A stretch of 64,000 nt of DNA, from positions 62,001 to 126,000 of the forward strand of contig JAEZTB010000045.1 of NCBI GenBank assembly GCA_023443745.1, read 5' to 3'. Position 1 is the stretch's first letter. Every line of letters begins with the position of its first letter. Positions 8,705 through 18,084 of the stretch are shown here, piece after piece. The notes below the pieces were generated by a model. The model was not told the DNA's origin, searched no databases, and saw nothing but the letters and a program-made list of their open reading frames with translations. Source of the stretch: Bacillota bacterium (GTDB taxonomy: Bacteria > Bacillota > Clostridia > DSM-8532). The translations under genes were made by a program, and so were the position numbers.

Positions 8705-9949
8705 TCATTTCCTTTCCAGAACCACAAAGGAGCAAGCCAGCATCCTTTCCCGGCCTGCCGAAGGTCTGTTGACGATACTTCCTTCAATAATCATCTCGCT
8801 TGAGGCCCCACCATCCAAATTAACGGCGTCCCGAATACCCAAGTCAAGAAGCTTTTTGGCCAGTTCTTCGCCTGTTAAGCCGTCACTTGACTCCTGACGC
8901 CCGTCGGCAACTACAAAGACCAAATTCCCGTTTTCTTTTATACCTACTGCTGTTCTTGGAGCTCTGGTCCTTAAGGTTCCCACCCAGGTATCCGCAGGTG
9001 GAACCACGATTTCTCCGTCTTTCAGAATCCAGCTGCCACACTCATAGGCCCAGTCATATCCTGTTATTTTGCCAGTCAGGGAAGAAATTTCATAGGCCGT
9101 TTCAAGCCTCATACCTGGCTTAATAATTGCTTGCAGACGCGTTTCTGCAGCCTTTCCTATGGCAGTGACTAAAAATCCATCCTCGGGGATTTCGTAGGAG
9201 CTGTTTTGTAATGTCAGCCCACGTACCTCCCCATTGGAGATGACTGCATTGAGATGGCGTGCCTCTATCCTGTTTTCAGAACCATAGGAGGGTGTAAAGA
9301 TATACAATCCCTCTCCTTTGGGGTATTGGTTAAAATGAAGGTTGTCTAGATTAATTTTCTCTTTGTCTCCTGTCCTGGTCTCTGTTTTGCTCATATCATT
9401 ACCCTCTTCCCTAACCTCAATCCATACCGAGGATTGTACATCCTCTATAAATACTTTTCCGTCCTTTAAAAAGAGGGCCGGGTATTTTCCCGTAGCCGGC
9501 GTTAAAAGCTCTTCCTTTAAAGCATAAAGGCCGCCCAAAAGTCCGTTGGTATGCGAAAAGCCGCCATTTACCGACGCTTTGGCGTTCCACCTTTTGTTCA
9601 TTTCACTTAAGTAGGCATAACCAAAAAGGGTCTCATGGGAGGACACAGGCATGACCAGTACATCAGGATTATTGGGTTCTATTTCTAGAACATGCATGGA
9701 AAGCTTTAAATCGGGCTTATTTTCAGTTTGGGTATAGTAATGATAGAGAGGCTGTTCTTCAGGAACCTGAGGGGACGTGGCTGGTGTGATAGATGGAGTC
9801 TGGCTATTGGGCCCTTGAGATGGCAAATGCCCGTCCGCAGCATCGGAGAATTTCGCTGCGACAGGGCATAGAATCCAAAGAACAATCATTGATAGCAGAA
9901 ATAGAAGAAAAACATTGACCGACCTATTTCTCAACGGGTTCAGCTCCAT
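8705..9949 (-). CDS. Secreted phosphodiester glycosidase (NAGPA)-domain protein
   Basis: One N-terminal membrane segment or uncleaved signal (about residues 13-33), a Ser/Pro-rich linker (40-70), then a C-terminal NAGPA-type domain. The domain markers are VNGGFSHTNG, TRAPRTAVGI, VVADGRQESSDGLT and the hallmark NLDGGASSEMI near the end. The family cleaves phosphodiester-linked sugars or occurs in exopolysaccharide loci; the substrate here is unknown. The start overlaps the last 26 bases of the flgJ-like gene and has no good ribosome binding site, so coupling to that gene is likely. It is followed by the ROK kinase, which suggests a sugar-release and phosphorylation pair (inference). Confidence 0.85.
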   Translation of the reverse strand: MELNPLRNRSVNVFLLFLLSMIVLWILCPVAAKFSDAADGHLPSQGPNSQTPSITPATSPQVPEEQPLYHYYTQTENKPDLKLSMHVLEIEPNNPDVLVMPVSSHETLFGYAYLSEMNKRWNAKASVNGGFSHTNGLLGGLYALKEELLTPATGKYPALFLKDGKVFIEDVQSSVWIEVREEGNDMSKTETRTGDKEKINLDNLHFNQYPKGEGLYIFTPSYGSENRIEARHLNAVISNGEVRGLTLQNSSYEIPEDGFLVTAIGKAAETRLQAIIKPGMRLETAYEISSLTGKITGYDWAYECGSWILKDGEIVVPPADTWVGTLRTRAPRTAVGIKENGNLVFVVADGRQESSDGLTGEELAKKLLDLGIRDAVNLDGGASSEMIIEGSIVNRPSAGRERMLACSFVVLERK

Positions 9950-10313
9950 CCGATTTATAGGTTTTATCCATTTTAGCGCTGAGCTGCTTATACATCATAT
10001 CAGATATGCCCATGCCACGCTCACTGCTCTGATCCATGAGCTCCTCATCAAGCATGTCCTCAAAAATGCTCCGGGCGCTGCTTTTTTCAGTAAGCCCGCC
10101 ATCGGGCACGGTGGCCTTCATTTGCTTGTACAGCATCTTGAGCATAACAGACTCAAACTCATTACAGGCCTCACGGAGCTTTTTTTTGTCTCCTTCGTCA
10201 AAGGCCTTTTGTAAAGCGCTTTCAAAATTATCGGTTTCTTCCAGGGCTCCAGCTTGGGTTCTGGTCTTAATGGTATCAATAGGATTAAACTGTCCAAATC
10301 CTTCTATCTTCAT
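9924..10313 (-). CDS. Rod-binding protein, FlgJ N-terminal-like
   Basis: 129-residue protein with only the rod-binding domain of FlgJ. The core (about residues 45-105) contains CNEFESVMLKMLYKQMKAT and FEDMLDEELMDQ, the conserved pattern. It acts as an export-side scaffold for the flagellar rod. The peptidoglycan hydrolase half found in proteobacterial FlgJ is missing, which is usual in Clostridia. It follows flgG by 23 bases and closes the flgF-flgG-flgJ operon. Confidence 0.88.
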   Translation of the reverse strand: MKIEGFGQFNPIDTIKTRTQAGALEETDNFESALQKAFDEGDKKKLREACNEFESVMLKMLYKQMKATVPDGGLTEKSSARSIFEDMLDEELMDQSSERGMGISDMMYKQLSAKMDKTYKSDGAEPVEK

Positions 10314-10336
10314 GCGTTATACCTCGTGGAATTGAC

Positions 10337-11140
10337 TTATCTCCTGATATTGTTAGCTGTCTGCAGCATCTCGTCGGATGTGGTAATGGCCTTGGAATTT
10401 AGCTCATAGGCTCTCTGGGCTGTAATGAGCTTAACCATCTCCTCTACTACCTTAACATTAGAAGACTCCAGAAAGTAGTTACGGATGGTGCTGGGGTCTT
10501 CAGTCTCATAATCGGAAATGGCTTCACCGGTCGCCGAATTGCTTCTATAGAGATTTCCTCCTGTGGCCTCAAGACCCATGGGGTTATCAAACTTGAAAAG
10601 TCCAATATATTGACCTGTCGGAAGAGACACGCCGGTCTCAGGGTCTTTGGTGGTAATCTCTCCACTGGGCTGAATTTCGTAATTAGCCATATCGCCGTCA
10701 AAATAAATTTCCATGCCGTCCTGGTCAAGAACCGGATAACCTTTGGAATTGGTCAGCATCTTGCCTTCCTCGGTCATGCCCACCTTAAAGCTGCCGTCAC
10801 GGGTATAGTAGGTATTCCCGTCCGCACCACGAACAGAGAAGAAGGCTTCGCCTATAATGGCCATATCCAGCTTGTTACTGGTTTGTTCCAGATTTCCCGA
10901 GGTGAAATCTCTGGCAGTTGCACATGCAACCACACCATGACCTACCTGAAGATTGACGGGCCTTCCCGCATTTTCTGCCGAATAGGCCTTTTGCATGGAA
11001 ACATACAGTAAATCCTCAAATTCAGCTTTTTCTTTTTTAAACGCTGTGGTGGAAACATTGGCAAGATTATTTGAAATCGTGTCAACACTGAATTGCATAG
11101 CCTTCATGCCTGATGCGGCGGTCCAGAGCGATCTCATCAT
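10337..11140 (-). CDS. flgG: Flagellar basal-body rod protein FlgG (FlhP-like)
   Basis: Distal rod protein exported by the flagellar type III system. The N-terminus MMRSLWTAASGMKAMQ with the SNNLANVSTTAFKKE motif and the C-terminus VVEEMVKLITAQRAYELNSK are the two conserved helices that form the rod coiled coil. At 267 residues it matches FlgG/FlhP. The ribosome binding site is AAAAGGTG. By position next to mbl and spoIIID it corresponds to B. subtilis flhP. It follows flgF by 73 bases. Confidence 0.93.
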   Translation of the reverse strand: MMRSLWTAASGMKAMQFSVDTISNNLANVSTTAFKKEKAEFEDLLYVSMQKAYSAENAGRPVNLQVGHGVVACATARDFTSGNLEQTSNKLDMAIIGEAFFSVRGADGNTYYTRDGSFKVGMTEEGKMLTNSKGYPVLDQDGMEIYFDGDMANYEIQPSGEITTKDPETGVSLPTGQYIGLFKFDNPMGLEATGGNLYRSNSATGEAISDYETEDPSTIRNYFLESSNVKVVEEMVKLITAQRAYELNSKAITTSDEMLQTANNIRR

Positions 11141-11213
11141 GGGCCTTCACCTTTTTTCTTTTGGACATCCTTATCCGTTTTTACATCCTGTAAATTTATC
11201 TCATGTTAAGTTT

Positions 11214-11996
11214 TTATGCCAGCCGTCCTACTTCATTGACTGCCTTTTCAAGAGTCGAATCCTGGTACTGTATGAGTTTTTGATTGGATTCATAAGCCCG
11301 GAGAACCGTAATCATATCTACCATTTCCTTGACCGAATCTACATTGGAGCGCTCGACAAAGCCCTGCTGGACAGTACCTTCAAAAGCTCCATCCTGGCTC
11401 TCGTTGGTGGCGGTGGCAAGGTTCATGCCATATTTTCTTAAGGACTCAGGGTTTTGAAATTTACGAATCTTGAGAGTATCAATAACCACATCATTTTGCA
11501 TGACTTGGCCCCGCTCGGTTATAGTGAAGTCCGAGCCGTTTAAAATAATAGCGCCCCCATTACCCATTACCGGGAAACCATCCCTGGTCACAAGCCGGCC
11601 CGTGGTATCCAGCTTAAAGGAGCCATCTCTGGTGTAATATTCGCGAAAGGCATTGTTTTCACCGGGAGCAGCTACACAGAAAAAAGCGCCTTCATCACCG
11701 TTTATGGCTACATCGGTGCTTATGCCGGTGCTCTCTAAAGCCCCCTGGGTATAATCGGTATGAACCTCGGCAACATCGTTATAAAGAGTCATATTTCCAA
11801 TAGTGACAGGCTTGCCCATTGGCTTGTTGCCGGAATCAAAATAGCGCTTGACCAAAACGTCCGAGAACTCCTCAAATGCAACGGTATCCTTTTTAAAACC
11901 GTTGGTATTTACATTGGCCATGTTATTGGTCACCACATCCATTTTTCGGTTCAAGGTAAGCATACTGTAGCCTGACGTATAGAGTCCTCTAATCAT
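11214..11996 (-). CDS. flgF: Flagellar basal-body rod protein FlgF (FlhO-like)
   Basis: Proximal/distal rod subunit of the FlgF/FlgG family. N-terminal MIRGLYTSGYSML and the TNNMANVNTNGFKKD motif, with the C-terminal VDSVKEMVDMITVLRAYESNQK helix. I start it at ATG 11996 with AAGGGG upstream and not at the first possible codon 24 bases earlier, because family members begin MIRGLY. First gene of the flgF-flgG-flgJ unit, with a sigma-28-type promoter about 45 bases upstream. It corresponds to B. subtilis flhO. Confidence 0.92.
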   Translation of the reverse strand: MIRGLYTSGYSMLTLNRKMDVVTNNMANVNTNGFKKDTVAFEEFSDVLVKRYFDSGNKPMGKPVTIGNMTLYNDVAEVHTDYTQGALESTGISTDVAINGDEGAFFCVAAPGENNAFREYYTRDGSFKLDTTGRLVTRDGFPVMGNGGAIILNGSDFTITERGQVMQNDVVIDTLKIRKFQNPESLRKYGMNLATATNESQDGAFEGTVQQGFVERSNVDSVKEMVDMITVLRAYESNQKLIQYQDSTLEKAVNEVGRLA

Positions 11997-12041
11997 ATAT
12001 TTGCTGCCCCTTTTTGGCAATAATTTTACAATCTGAATCCT

Positions 12042-12070
12042 TTATCGGCTAAAATTGAGCGGGGCATTAG
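12042..12070 (-). promoter_or_regulatory. Sigma-28 (SigD)-type flagellar promoter of flgF
   Basis: On the minus strand: CTAAT, 16-base spacer, GCCGATAA. The known SigD consensus is TAAA-N15-GCCGATAT. It lies in the short gap between the activase gene and flgF and reads toward the flagellar genes, which fits the expected class of promoter. Confidence 0.6.
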
Positions 12071-12091
12071 TCTTTTCAACCAACCCTTTTT

Positions 12092-15000
12092 CTATTTTAT
12101 TGTGTCAAACACTCGGCTTACCTGCAGCAAAAAGGCTTCAAGCCGGGATTCAATGAGCTGGGGAAAGGCATTGCCATCAGTTTCCACAGAAAGGAACGGC
12201 AGAAACGGATGAGCCTTCATGACCCGCTCCACCAGTTCTTTTTCTCGGGCTATACCGGGCTTTACGGCTTCAAGCTTTTGTGTAACAAGGGCTTCGGAGA
12301 TGCGGGCCGGCATGCACCCGAAGGGGCCAAGGGATATAACGCCTTCCACATCCTCCACAAGCTCTGATAATGCTGCACCGACGGTCAACACCGTCTCTCC
12401 TGTAAGTCGCGGAGAAACAAGTCCCCGGGCCGCCTCCACCAAGTGCTCAACATTATTGTCACTATCACGATAAAAACCGGATTTGGCCAGAATGGACTTG
12501 ATTTCCTGCTCATAGGGATCCTTCACCATGCAGGTCAGACGGTTTCTCACCCGGTCAAAATATTTTGATTTTGCCACCAGCCGGTTTTGCACAATATAAT
12601 CACAGTAGTGAATCCACTCACCCACCGGTGCGGTACGCACCCAAAAGCCTTTTTTACTGAGCCTTTCCACTAAAAATCTGCGGGAGAACTCATCCCGTCG
12701 TACATAAATTTCCCCGATGAGGGCTATGGAAGGAATATCACTGAGTTGGCCCTTTCGAGGAATAGCCCCCAGCTCCTTGGATGCCCCAAGAATCTTTTTT
12801 CTTAAAATAGGCCAGGGATCGGTGCCAATACTTGCTATAAGGGTCTCTGAAATTTTGTTAAAGCTTTGTTCGGCTTCATCAGGTCTTTTAGCTAAAGCCA
12901 AAATGGCACTTTTAATATCGTCCAGTACGTCCGACAGAATAATCGATTGCCAGGCCCGGAGCGCGAATTTTACGCCAAAGCCCGCGTAGGAATTCTCAGA
13001 GGTCAGGGACAGCATAGCAGCCTTATCAAGCTTCTGTTTGGCTACCAACTCCCGCATCATGACACTGTATTGTCCGAACCTGCAAGGCCCGGAGGTCTCG
13101 GGCATAAAGTTGACTAAAATATCTTCTCCGTTCCACTCCTCCTGCACATAGCGCATAAGGCTTCCAAAGGTCAGCACCAGGGGCAGGCATTCCTTACAGG
13201 ATGCATAGCTCCTGCCCAGAGCAAGCTCCTTCTCACCCGGCGGAGGAAGTGCCACCGTATGGGCACCCACATAGCTTAAGGTGGCGGCCAGCATTCTAGC
13301 CCCGATCTCACCCATGGAAGGTACCAAAACCTTGACCTTTGGATGATTCAAAGGATACCTCTCTCCATTTGGAAGGACGACAAAGGCTTTATTGCCGCTG
13401 GTTTCCACCATGGCCGTTTCAAAAGGTCCGCCGTTTTTTGAGGAAGGATCATGGCCTGTTCCAAGCGCAAGCCGCTCCATATCCCGGTATCGGCGAACAA
13501 CATCCAGGAAGGCCTCAATACGTGTATCCAGCCCGGCATCAGCAGTATGAGAATCCAGTTCAAGGGTTAATGAAGGCTTCCTTCCCATGATTGTTCTAAA
13601 ATAGCTTAACAGAAACGAATCAGGGCCACAGCTGAAATTGGTTACATAAGCACCGAAGAGCTTTTCATGACGGGCTACGAGCCGCGCCGCTTTCATAATC
13701 CATTGACCCGATGCCCAGTACATATTGTCGTGAGTGCTTTCACCTTCCAAAGGTAGAAAATCCTGTGGAATGACCCGATAGCCTCTTGTGGCAAATTTTT
13801 TGGGGATGCCCATGTTTCCCATGCTTGAAAAGGCATTATAAGAACGGCCGAAAAGAACAACAGCGGTATCAGGAGACTTTTCTATATCCTCCAACACCTT
13901 TTTCCCTTCCTCCTGGATAGCGCGATGGAAAGTATTTTGGGACTCCAATCCTTTTTTAAAGGCCTGCCGGGCCTCATTTCCTGAATGTCCCAAGCCTTGA
14001 GCAATTTGAACGAATATCGCCTCGGCCTCATGGTAGCCCTGGGTCATATCCAATACTGGTTCCAGAACCGGAATGCTCTCAAGCTCAGGAAAAGCGGCTC
14101 TTAAAATATAGGGCTCTGCCTGAACAAAAGGACAGGCCACCCGTACATCTTCGCCGCCGGGCACGGGAAGGGCTTTTACATGGGGCAGGAAAACAATATC
14201 CGGCTTCATGGACAAAAGAGCTTTTAAAGTGCCGTGGGCTTGCTCTACCGGCCAGCAGAAAGCCGACCCCTTGCGGGAACAACCCTCGCTGTCGACCTCG
14301 GAAGCGTGGATCACTTCATAGCCAAGGCTTTGAAAAAAGCCTGCATATAGAGGAAAAAGCGTGTTCACCATCAGAGATAGGTTCAATCCCACTTTCTTGC
14401 CATTCCTTTTGATAGGGCCATCTATGCTCTGAAAAAGCAACCGCTCCCTGAGGGCTACCAGGTCCAAGGCCTCGACATCGGCCTCCTGCTTCCTTGTCAA
14501 AAGGTTGTAGTATTTATTGCATGCGCCTCCGAAGGGGTAAACCTTATTTCCTATTTGGATGCGGGAAATAGAACACTTCCGGTCACAGTTTTCTTTCCCT
14601 CCCTTACAAATAAAAGGCTCCTCATAATATACCTGACGTTCGGACAGCTCTTTTAGGTCGAATTCATGGGCTTCAATCTGGCCCAGCTCCAGCATGGAAA
14701 GAGTCTCAAGCGCCACCCCGAAAGCTCCCATGAGACCGGGTTCGGGAGGGACGATAATCTCCTTGTCGGTAAGGCTGGCCATAGCCACCGGAACGGCCTT
14801 GTTATAGCATACGCCTCCCTGCATGAAAACCTTCTGCCCCACAGCCCGGTTTCCCTTGACACGATTAAGATAATTCAGGCATATGGAATAGACAAGCCCT
14901 GCTGCAATATCAGGTTTTGACAGGCCATTTTGAATGGCAGTTTTAATATCGCTTCCGATAAAGGCTGCACACTGATCGTTGAAATTTGGGGGTTCCTGGC

Positions 15001-16393
15001 CCTTAATGGCTATTTCTCCAATGTCCTCAACCCTTAAGCTTAAGGATTCAAGGGCCGATTCTTCTAAAAATGAGCCCGTTCCAGCCGAACAAGCCTCATT
15101 CATGGCATAATCGGAAGCCACACCATTGGTCAGGTAGGTATACTTGGCATCCTGGCCTCCGATTTCGAACAGCGTGTCGACCTGAGGATCAAAATGGGCT
15201 GCAGCCCGGGCATGGGCTATAATCTCGTTGATGACAGCCGGAGTTAAGGCATGGAGCCCTGCAATCTGGCGACCTGAGCCCGTAGCCCCCAGGCCGATAA
15301 TAGTAACCGGCACTCTTAGCTGGGAGGCTATTTCGCTGTAACAAAGACGTGACGCACCGACAGGATCACCATTGGTCCGAAGATAGACCCCGGCCAGTAT
15401 GGCTTGATCGCTCGTGCGCATCAGTACGGCTTTCGTAGTGGTAGAGCCCACATCCAAGCCCAGGATACAAACATCACCAGGCTCTGCTCCCCCTCTCACC
15501 GATTCCATGAAGCGGACCTGAGAAATTGCAGCGGCAAGAGGTTTATGCTTTGGAAAGCCATGCTCACCTCTCTTAAAGAGCTCGTCCCTGTTTATGGGCT
15601 TGGTTTCATGCTTTAAGGCCCACAAGGCTGCCCCCAGGGCTTCAAAGCAGTGACTAAAGGATGGAACCTTGATATCAAGACCCGCCTCCTCAAGAAAACG
15701 CACCATAATCCGGTTGGATGAGCTTCCACCCACCAGGAGCACCTTGCCCTTGGACTGGTTTTTCATAAGCTCCACAATTTTCCCGGCCATCATTTTGCAG
15801 AGGCCGGCCACTACATTGGACTTGGCTGCACCCTTGTTAAGAGCGTGGGTACAATCGCTCTTACAAAAGACACTGCAGCGTCCCGCCACCTTGTAGGGGT
15901 TGTCCGAATCGGCAATCTCCATGGCTTCCTCTATAGGCAGATCCATACGCTTAAGCTGCTGAAGGAAGAACTCCCCGGTTCCCGAGGCGCACTTATTGCC
16001 GCTTCTTACTTCAACAATCCGCCCATGGGTATCCAATCTGTATACCATAAAGGTTTCGCCACCGGCGCTCACCAGGTATTCTGCCGAAGACTGGGGTAGC
16101 TGCTCCCCGGAGTCAGAGAGACTGTTTTCTTGGCTCCAGGCGTAGGCTTCTTCAAGAGCCTCGGGCTCGGAAAGGGTGGATGCATTAAGGAGATGCCTGA
16201 GCTTGCGCCCCGTGATGGCAATACGATCGATACGACTTATTTGATCATCATCTAAAAGGCTTATAAGAACAGCTCTGGGATTTCCCTCATGGGAAACGGA
16301 TTCAGCTTGTTCTACATAAATTTTCTCAGCGGTTAAGTTCGCAATTACATATGATATGGTGGATGCACCAATACAGATCCCTAAGGTTTTCAT
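12092..16393 (-). CDS. Large 2-hydroxyacyl-CoA dehydratase activase-like protein (double ATPase plus dehydratase-like C-terminus)
   Basis: A 1433-residue protein built of two BcrAD/BadFG-type ATPase domains. The first begins at residue 1 (LGICIGASTISYVI) with CASGTGEF and a CSVFCKSDC cysteine group. The second begins near residue 310 (LGLDVGSTTTKAVL) with CSAGTGSF. Then come a Cys-rich stretch (CKGGKENCDRKC and a GGACNKY Cys), a DUF2229-type region (about 630-850), and a C-terminal part resembling dehydratase subunits. Related activases use ATP to inject an electron into the [4Fe-4S] cluster of 2-hydroxyacyl-CoA dehydratases; the substrate of these large fused forms is not established. AGGAG 8 bases before ATG 16393 sets the start. 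It stands alone between the mbl terminator and flgF. Confidence 0.85.
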   Translation of the reverse strand: MKTLGICIGASTISYVIANLTAEKIYVEQAESVSHEGNPRAVLISLLDDDQISRIDRIAITGRKLRHLLNASTLSEPEALEEAYAWSQENSLSDSGEQLPQSSAEYLVSAGGETFMVYRLDTHGRIVEVRSGNKCASGTGEFFLQQLKRMDLPIEEAMEIADSDNPYKVAGRCSVFCKSDCTHALNKGAAKSNVVAGLCKMMAGKIVELMKNQSKGKVLLVGGSSSNRIMVRFLEEAGLDIKVPSFSHCFEALGAALWALKHETKPINRDELFKRGEHGFPKHKPLAAAISQVRFMESVRGGAEPGDVCILGLDVGSTTTKAVLMRTSDQAILAGVYLRTNGDPVGASRLCYSEIASQLRVPVTIIGLGATGSGRQIAGLHALTPAVINEIIAHARAAAHFDPQVDTLFEIGGQDAKYTYLTNGVASDYAMNEACSAGTGSFLEESALESLSLRVEDIGEIAIKGQEPPNFNDQCAAFIGSDIKTAIQNGLSKPDIAAGLVYSICLNYLNRVKGNRAVGQKVFMQGGVCYNKAVPVAMASLTDKEIIVPPEPGLMGAFGVALETLSMLELGQIEAHEFDLKELSERQVYYEEPFICKGGKENCDRKCSISRIQIGNKVYPFGGACNKYYNLLTRKQEADVEALDLVALRERLLFQSIDGPIKRNGKKVGLNLSLMVNTLFPLYAGFFQSLGYEVIHASEVDSEGCSRKGSAFCWPVEQAHGTLKALLSMKPDIVFLPHVKALPVPGGEDVRVACPFVQAEPYILRAAFPELESIPVLEPVLDMTQGYHEAEAIFVQIAQGLGHSGNEARQAFKKGLESQNTFHRAIQEEGKKVLEDIEKSPDTAVVLFGRSYNAFSSMGNMGIPKKFATRGYRVIPQDFLPLEGESTHDNMYWASGQWIMKAARLVARHEKLFGAYVTNFSCGPDSFLLSYFRTIMGRKPSLTLELDSHTADAGLDTRIEAFLDVVRRYRDMERLALGTGHDPSSKNGGPFETAMVETSGNKAFVVLPNGERYPLNHPKVKVLVPSMGEIGARMLAATLSYVGAHTVALPPPGEKELALGRSYASCKECLPLVLTFGSLMRYVQEEWNGEDILVNFMPETSGPCRFGQYSVMMRELVAKQKLDKAAMLSLTSENSYAGFGVKFALRAWQSIILSDVLDDIKSAILALAKRPDEAEQSFNKISETLIASIGTDPWPILRKKILGASKELGAIPRKGQLSDIPSIALIGEIYVRRDEFSRRFLVERLSKKGFWVRTAPVGEWIHYCDYIVQNRLVAKSKYFDRVRNRLTCMVKDPYEQEIKSILAKSGFYRDSDNNVEHLVEAARGLVSPRLTGETVLTVGAALSELVEDVEGVISLGPFGCMPARISEALVTQKLEAVKPGIAREKELVERVMKAHPFLPFLSVETDGNAFPQLIESRLEAFLLQVSRVFDTIK

Positions 16394-16463
16394 ATTTACA
16401 CTCCTGTTATTTACAAGAACCCCGTAATAATGTATCCTCATCTTTCAATTCGGATACATTGTT

Positions 16464-16495
16464 GAAAAAGCGCCTGCCTTCTCGGGCAGACGCTT
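16464..16495 (-). terminator. Rho-independent terminator of mbl
   Basis: Minus strand stem AAGCGTCTGCC, loop CGAGAA, GGCAGGCGCTT, then a T run (TTTTTC). It starts about 30 bases after the mbl stop and separates mbl from the activase gene. Confidence 0.85.
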
Positions 16496-16522
16496 GGTAG
16501 TAACTCATGTTGTTCTGTTTTT

Positions 16523-17554
16523 TTAGTATGAGTAGCTTGAACTATCACTCAGACTGTTTCCTTTGAGAAGATCCAGGTTATCCAAGGTTTTACCCGTACC
16601 TATGGCCACGCAGGATACGGCTTCATCAGCAATTATGACGTTGATGCCTGTCTTCTGCTCCAAAAGCTTGTCTAGCCCGTAGACAAGACTTCCGCCGCCC
16701 GTCATGACAATGCCTCTGTTGCTGATGTCCGAGGCAAGCTCCGGGGGTGTTCTTTCAAGAACTGAGTGAACAGCCTCAATAATACTTGAAACTGGCTCTT
16801 CAAGAGCCTCCATGAGTTCTGTTGAGCTGACATTGATGGTCTTGGGAAGGCCTGAGACCAGGTTCCTACCCCGAATATCCATGGTCACTTCCTCAGGTCT
16901 TGAGAAAACTGTTCCAATATTTATTTTCAGCTCTTCAGCTGTTCTTTCGCCAATCATGATGTTATGCTTTTTGCGCATATAACGTATGATTGCCTCATCA
17001 AACTTATCGCCTGCAACTTTTATGGAGGAGCTTACAACCGTTCCCCCTAAGGAAATAACTGCGATATCGGTGGTGCCCCCACCAACATCCACAACCATGC
17101 TCCCGCAGGCCTTCGTAATGTCAATGCCGGCTCCGATAGCCGCTGCAATAGGCTCCTCAATGAGATATGTTTTTCGGGCACCCGCCTGAACAGCCGCGTC
17201 CTCGACTGCCCTTTTTTCCACTTCGGTAACACCGGAGGGGACACATATCATGACCCGGGGCTTGAAAAGCTTGAAAAAGCTTCTGGCGCAAACTTTATTG
17301 ATGAAATGCTTAAGCATTTTTTCAGTGACATGATAATCAGAAATTACACCTTCACGCAAGGGGCGTATGGCGACAATATTTCCCGGTGTTCTTCCTAGCA
17401 TTTTACGGGCTTCTTCCCCAACCGCCAGAATCCTGTCGGTATTCTTGTCAATGGCTACAACCGAGGGTTCCCTAAGCACTATGCCCTTTCCCTTGACATA
17501 AACCAATACCGATGCGGTTCCTAAATCTATTCCGATGTCCAATCCAAGACCCAA
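16523..17554 (-). CDS. mbl: MreB-like protein Mbl
   Basis: Second actin-family filament protein of the window. Phosphate loops GIDLGTASVLVYVKG and VVDVGGGTTDIAV, plus MTGGGSLVYGLDKL, are intact. It is placed as Mbl and not MreB because of its position between spoIIID and flhO/flhP-type genes, the Bacillus arrangement. The open frame could begin at GTG 17575, but the only good ribosome binding site (AAAAGGGG) overlaps those codons and sits 9 bases before an in-frame TTG at 17552-17554, so I use that start (343 residues). The C-terminus is Ser/Tyr-rich (LSDSSSYSY). Confidence 0.92.
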   Translation of the reverse strand: MGLGLDIGIDLGTASVLVYVKGKGIVLREPSVVAIDKNTDRILAVGEEARKMLGRTPGNIVAIRPLREGVISDYHVTEKMLKHFINKVCARSFFKLFKPRVMICVPSGVTEVEKRAVEDAAVQAGARKTYLIEEPIAAAIGAGIDITKACGSMVVDVGGGTTDIAVISLGGTVVSSSIKVAGDKFDEAIIRYMRKKHNIMIGERTAEELKINIGTVFSRPEEVTMDIRGRNLVSGLPKTINVSSTELMEALEEPVSSIIEAVHSVLERTPPELASDISNRGIVMTGGGSLVYGLDKLLEQKTGINVIIADEAVSCVAIGTGKTLDNLDLLKGNSLSDSSSYSY

Positions 17555-17596
17555 ATCTATACAACCCCTTTTCACTTCTTATTGTATACATTTTTA

Positions 17597-17625
17597 ATAT
17601 TAGCAATTTATTTCCCTTATATCAA
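17597..17625 (-). promoter_or_regulatory. Sigma-A-type promoter of mbl
   Basis: Minus strand TTGATA (17620-17625), 17-base spacer, TAATAT (17597-17602), about 45 bases before the mbl start. It gives mbl a vegetative promoter independent of spoIIID, from which it is separated by a terminator. Confidence 0.65.
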
Positions 17626-17697
17626 GTGGCATACCTGCAAATCCTGACAAAATAGGGTAGACCCGTCTCGACCCGTTGCAAGAATCGGCCCCCAAAT

Positions 17698-17722
17698 GCA
17701 AAAAGCCGGTTATTAACCGACT
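17698..17722 (-). terminator. Terminator overlapping the spoIIID stop
   Basis: Minus strand GTCGGTT-AAT-AACCGGC followed by TTTTTG. The stem begins inside the last spoIIID codons and the stop codon is in the hairpin. Confidence 0.75.
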
Positions 17723-17976
17723 TTTCTGCCATCTCTTCCATATTTCATCTTGGTTGCTTCGCCCCCGCGGATGTGACGCTCCGCTTTGTTTTCGTCCAGT
17801 ATTCTCTTAACCTGCCCAGCCATAGACGGATCCAGCTTCGAAAGCCGCTCCGTCACATCTTTATGTACTGTAGATTTCGATATTCCGAAACTCTGTGCAG
17901 CTGCCCGGACTGTCGTCCTATTCTCGATAATGAAGCTCCCAAGCTCCAAGGCGCGTTCCTCTATGTAATGTCTCAT
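17713..17976 (-). CDS. spoIIID: Sporulation transcriptional regulator SpoIIID
   Basis: Mother-cell DNA-binding protein that activates and represses sigma-E-regulon genes. At 87 residues it is the family length. The helix-turn-helix TTVRAAAQSFGISKSTVHKD lies at residues 21-40, followed by the basic C-terminal helix and the KMKYG tail that the family needs for DNA binding. GGGAGG lies 9 bases before ATG. A sigma-E-type promoter is visible upstream and a terminator overlaps the stop, so it is monocistronic. Confidence 0.96.
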   Translation of the reverse strand: MRHYIEERALELGSFIIENRTTVRAAAQSFGISKSTVHKDVTERLSKLDPSMAGQVKRILDENKAERHIRGGEATKMKYGRDGRKVG

Positions 17977-18025
17977 GCGCCTGCCTCCCGCACAGCGCCT
18001 AAATCGGCTTGATGTCCCGATACTA

Positions 18026-18054
18026 TCTATATGTGAAAAGGTGGGAGGCTATAC
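18026..18054 (-). promoter_or_regulatory. Sigma-E-type sporulation promoter of spoIIID
   Basis: Minus strand GTATAGC (18048-18054), 14-base spacer, CATATAGA (18026-18033). This keeps the ATA core of the -35, the 14-base spacing and the CATA start of the -10 expected for sigma-E. The match is partial, but the gene is a known sigma-E target in Bacillus. Confidence 0.5.
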
Positions 18055-18084
18055 CCGTTCTTAAAAGTTTTGTTTATAGGAGAC

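Noticed and set aside
17660..17675. CTCGACCCGTT repeat shared with 45729
   Set aside because: An 11-base match between two places is expected by chance in 64 kb.
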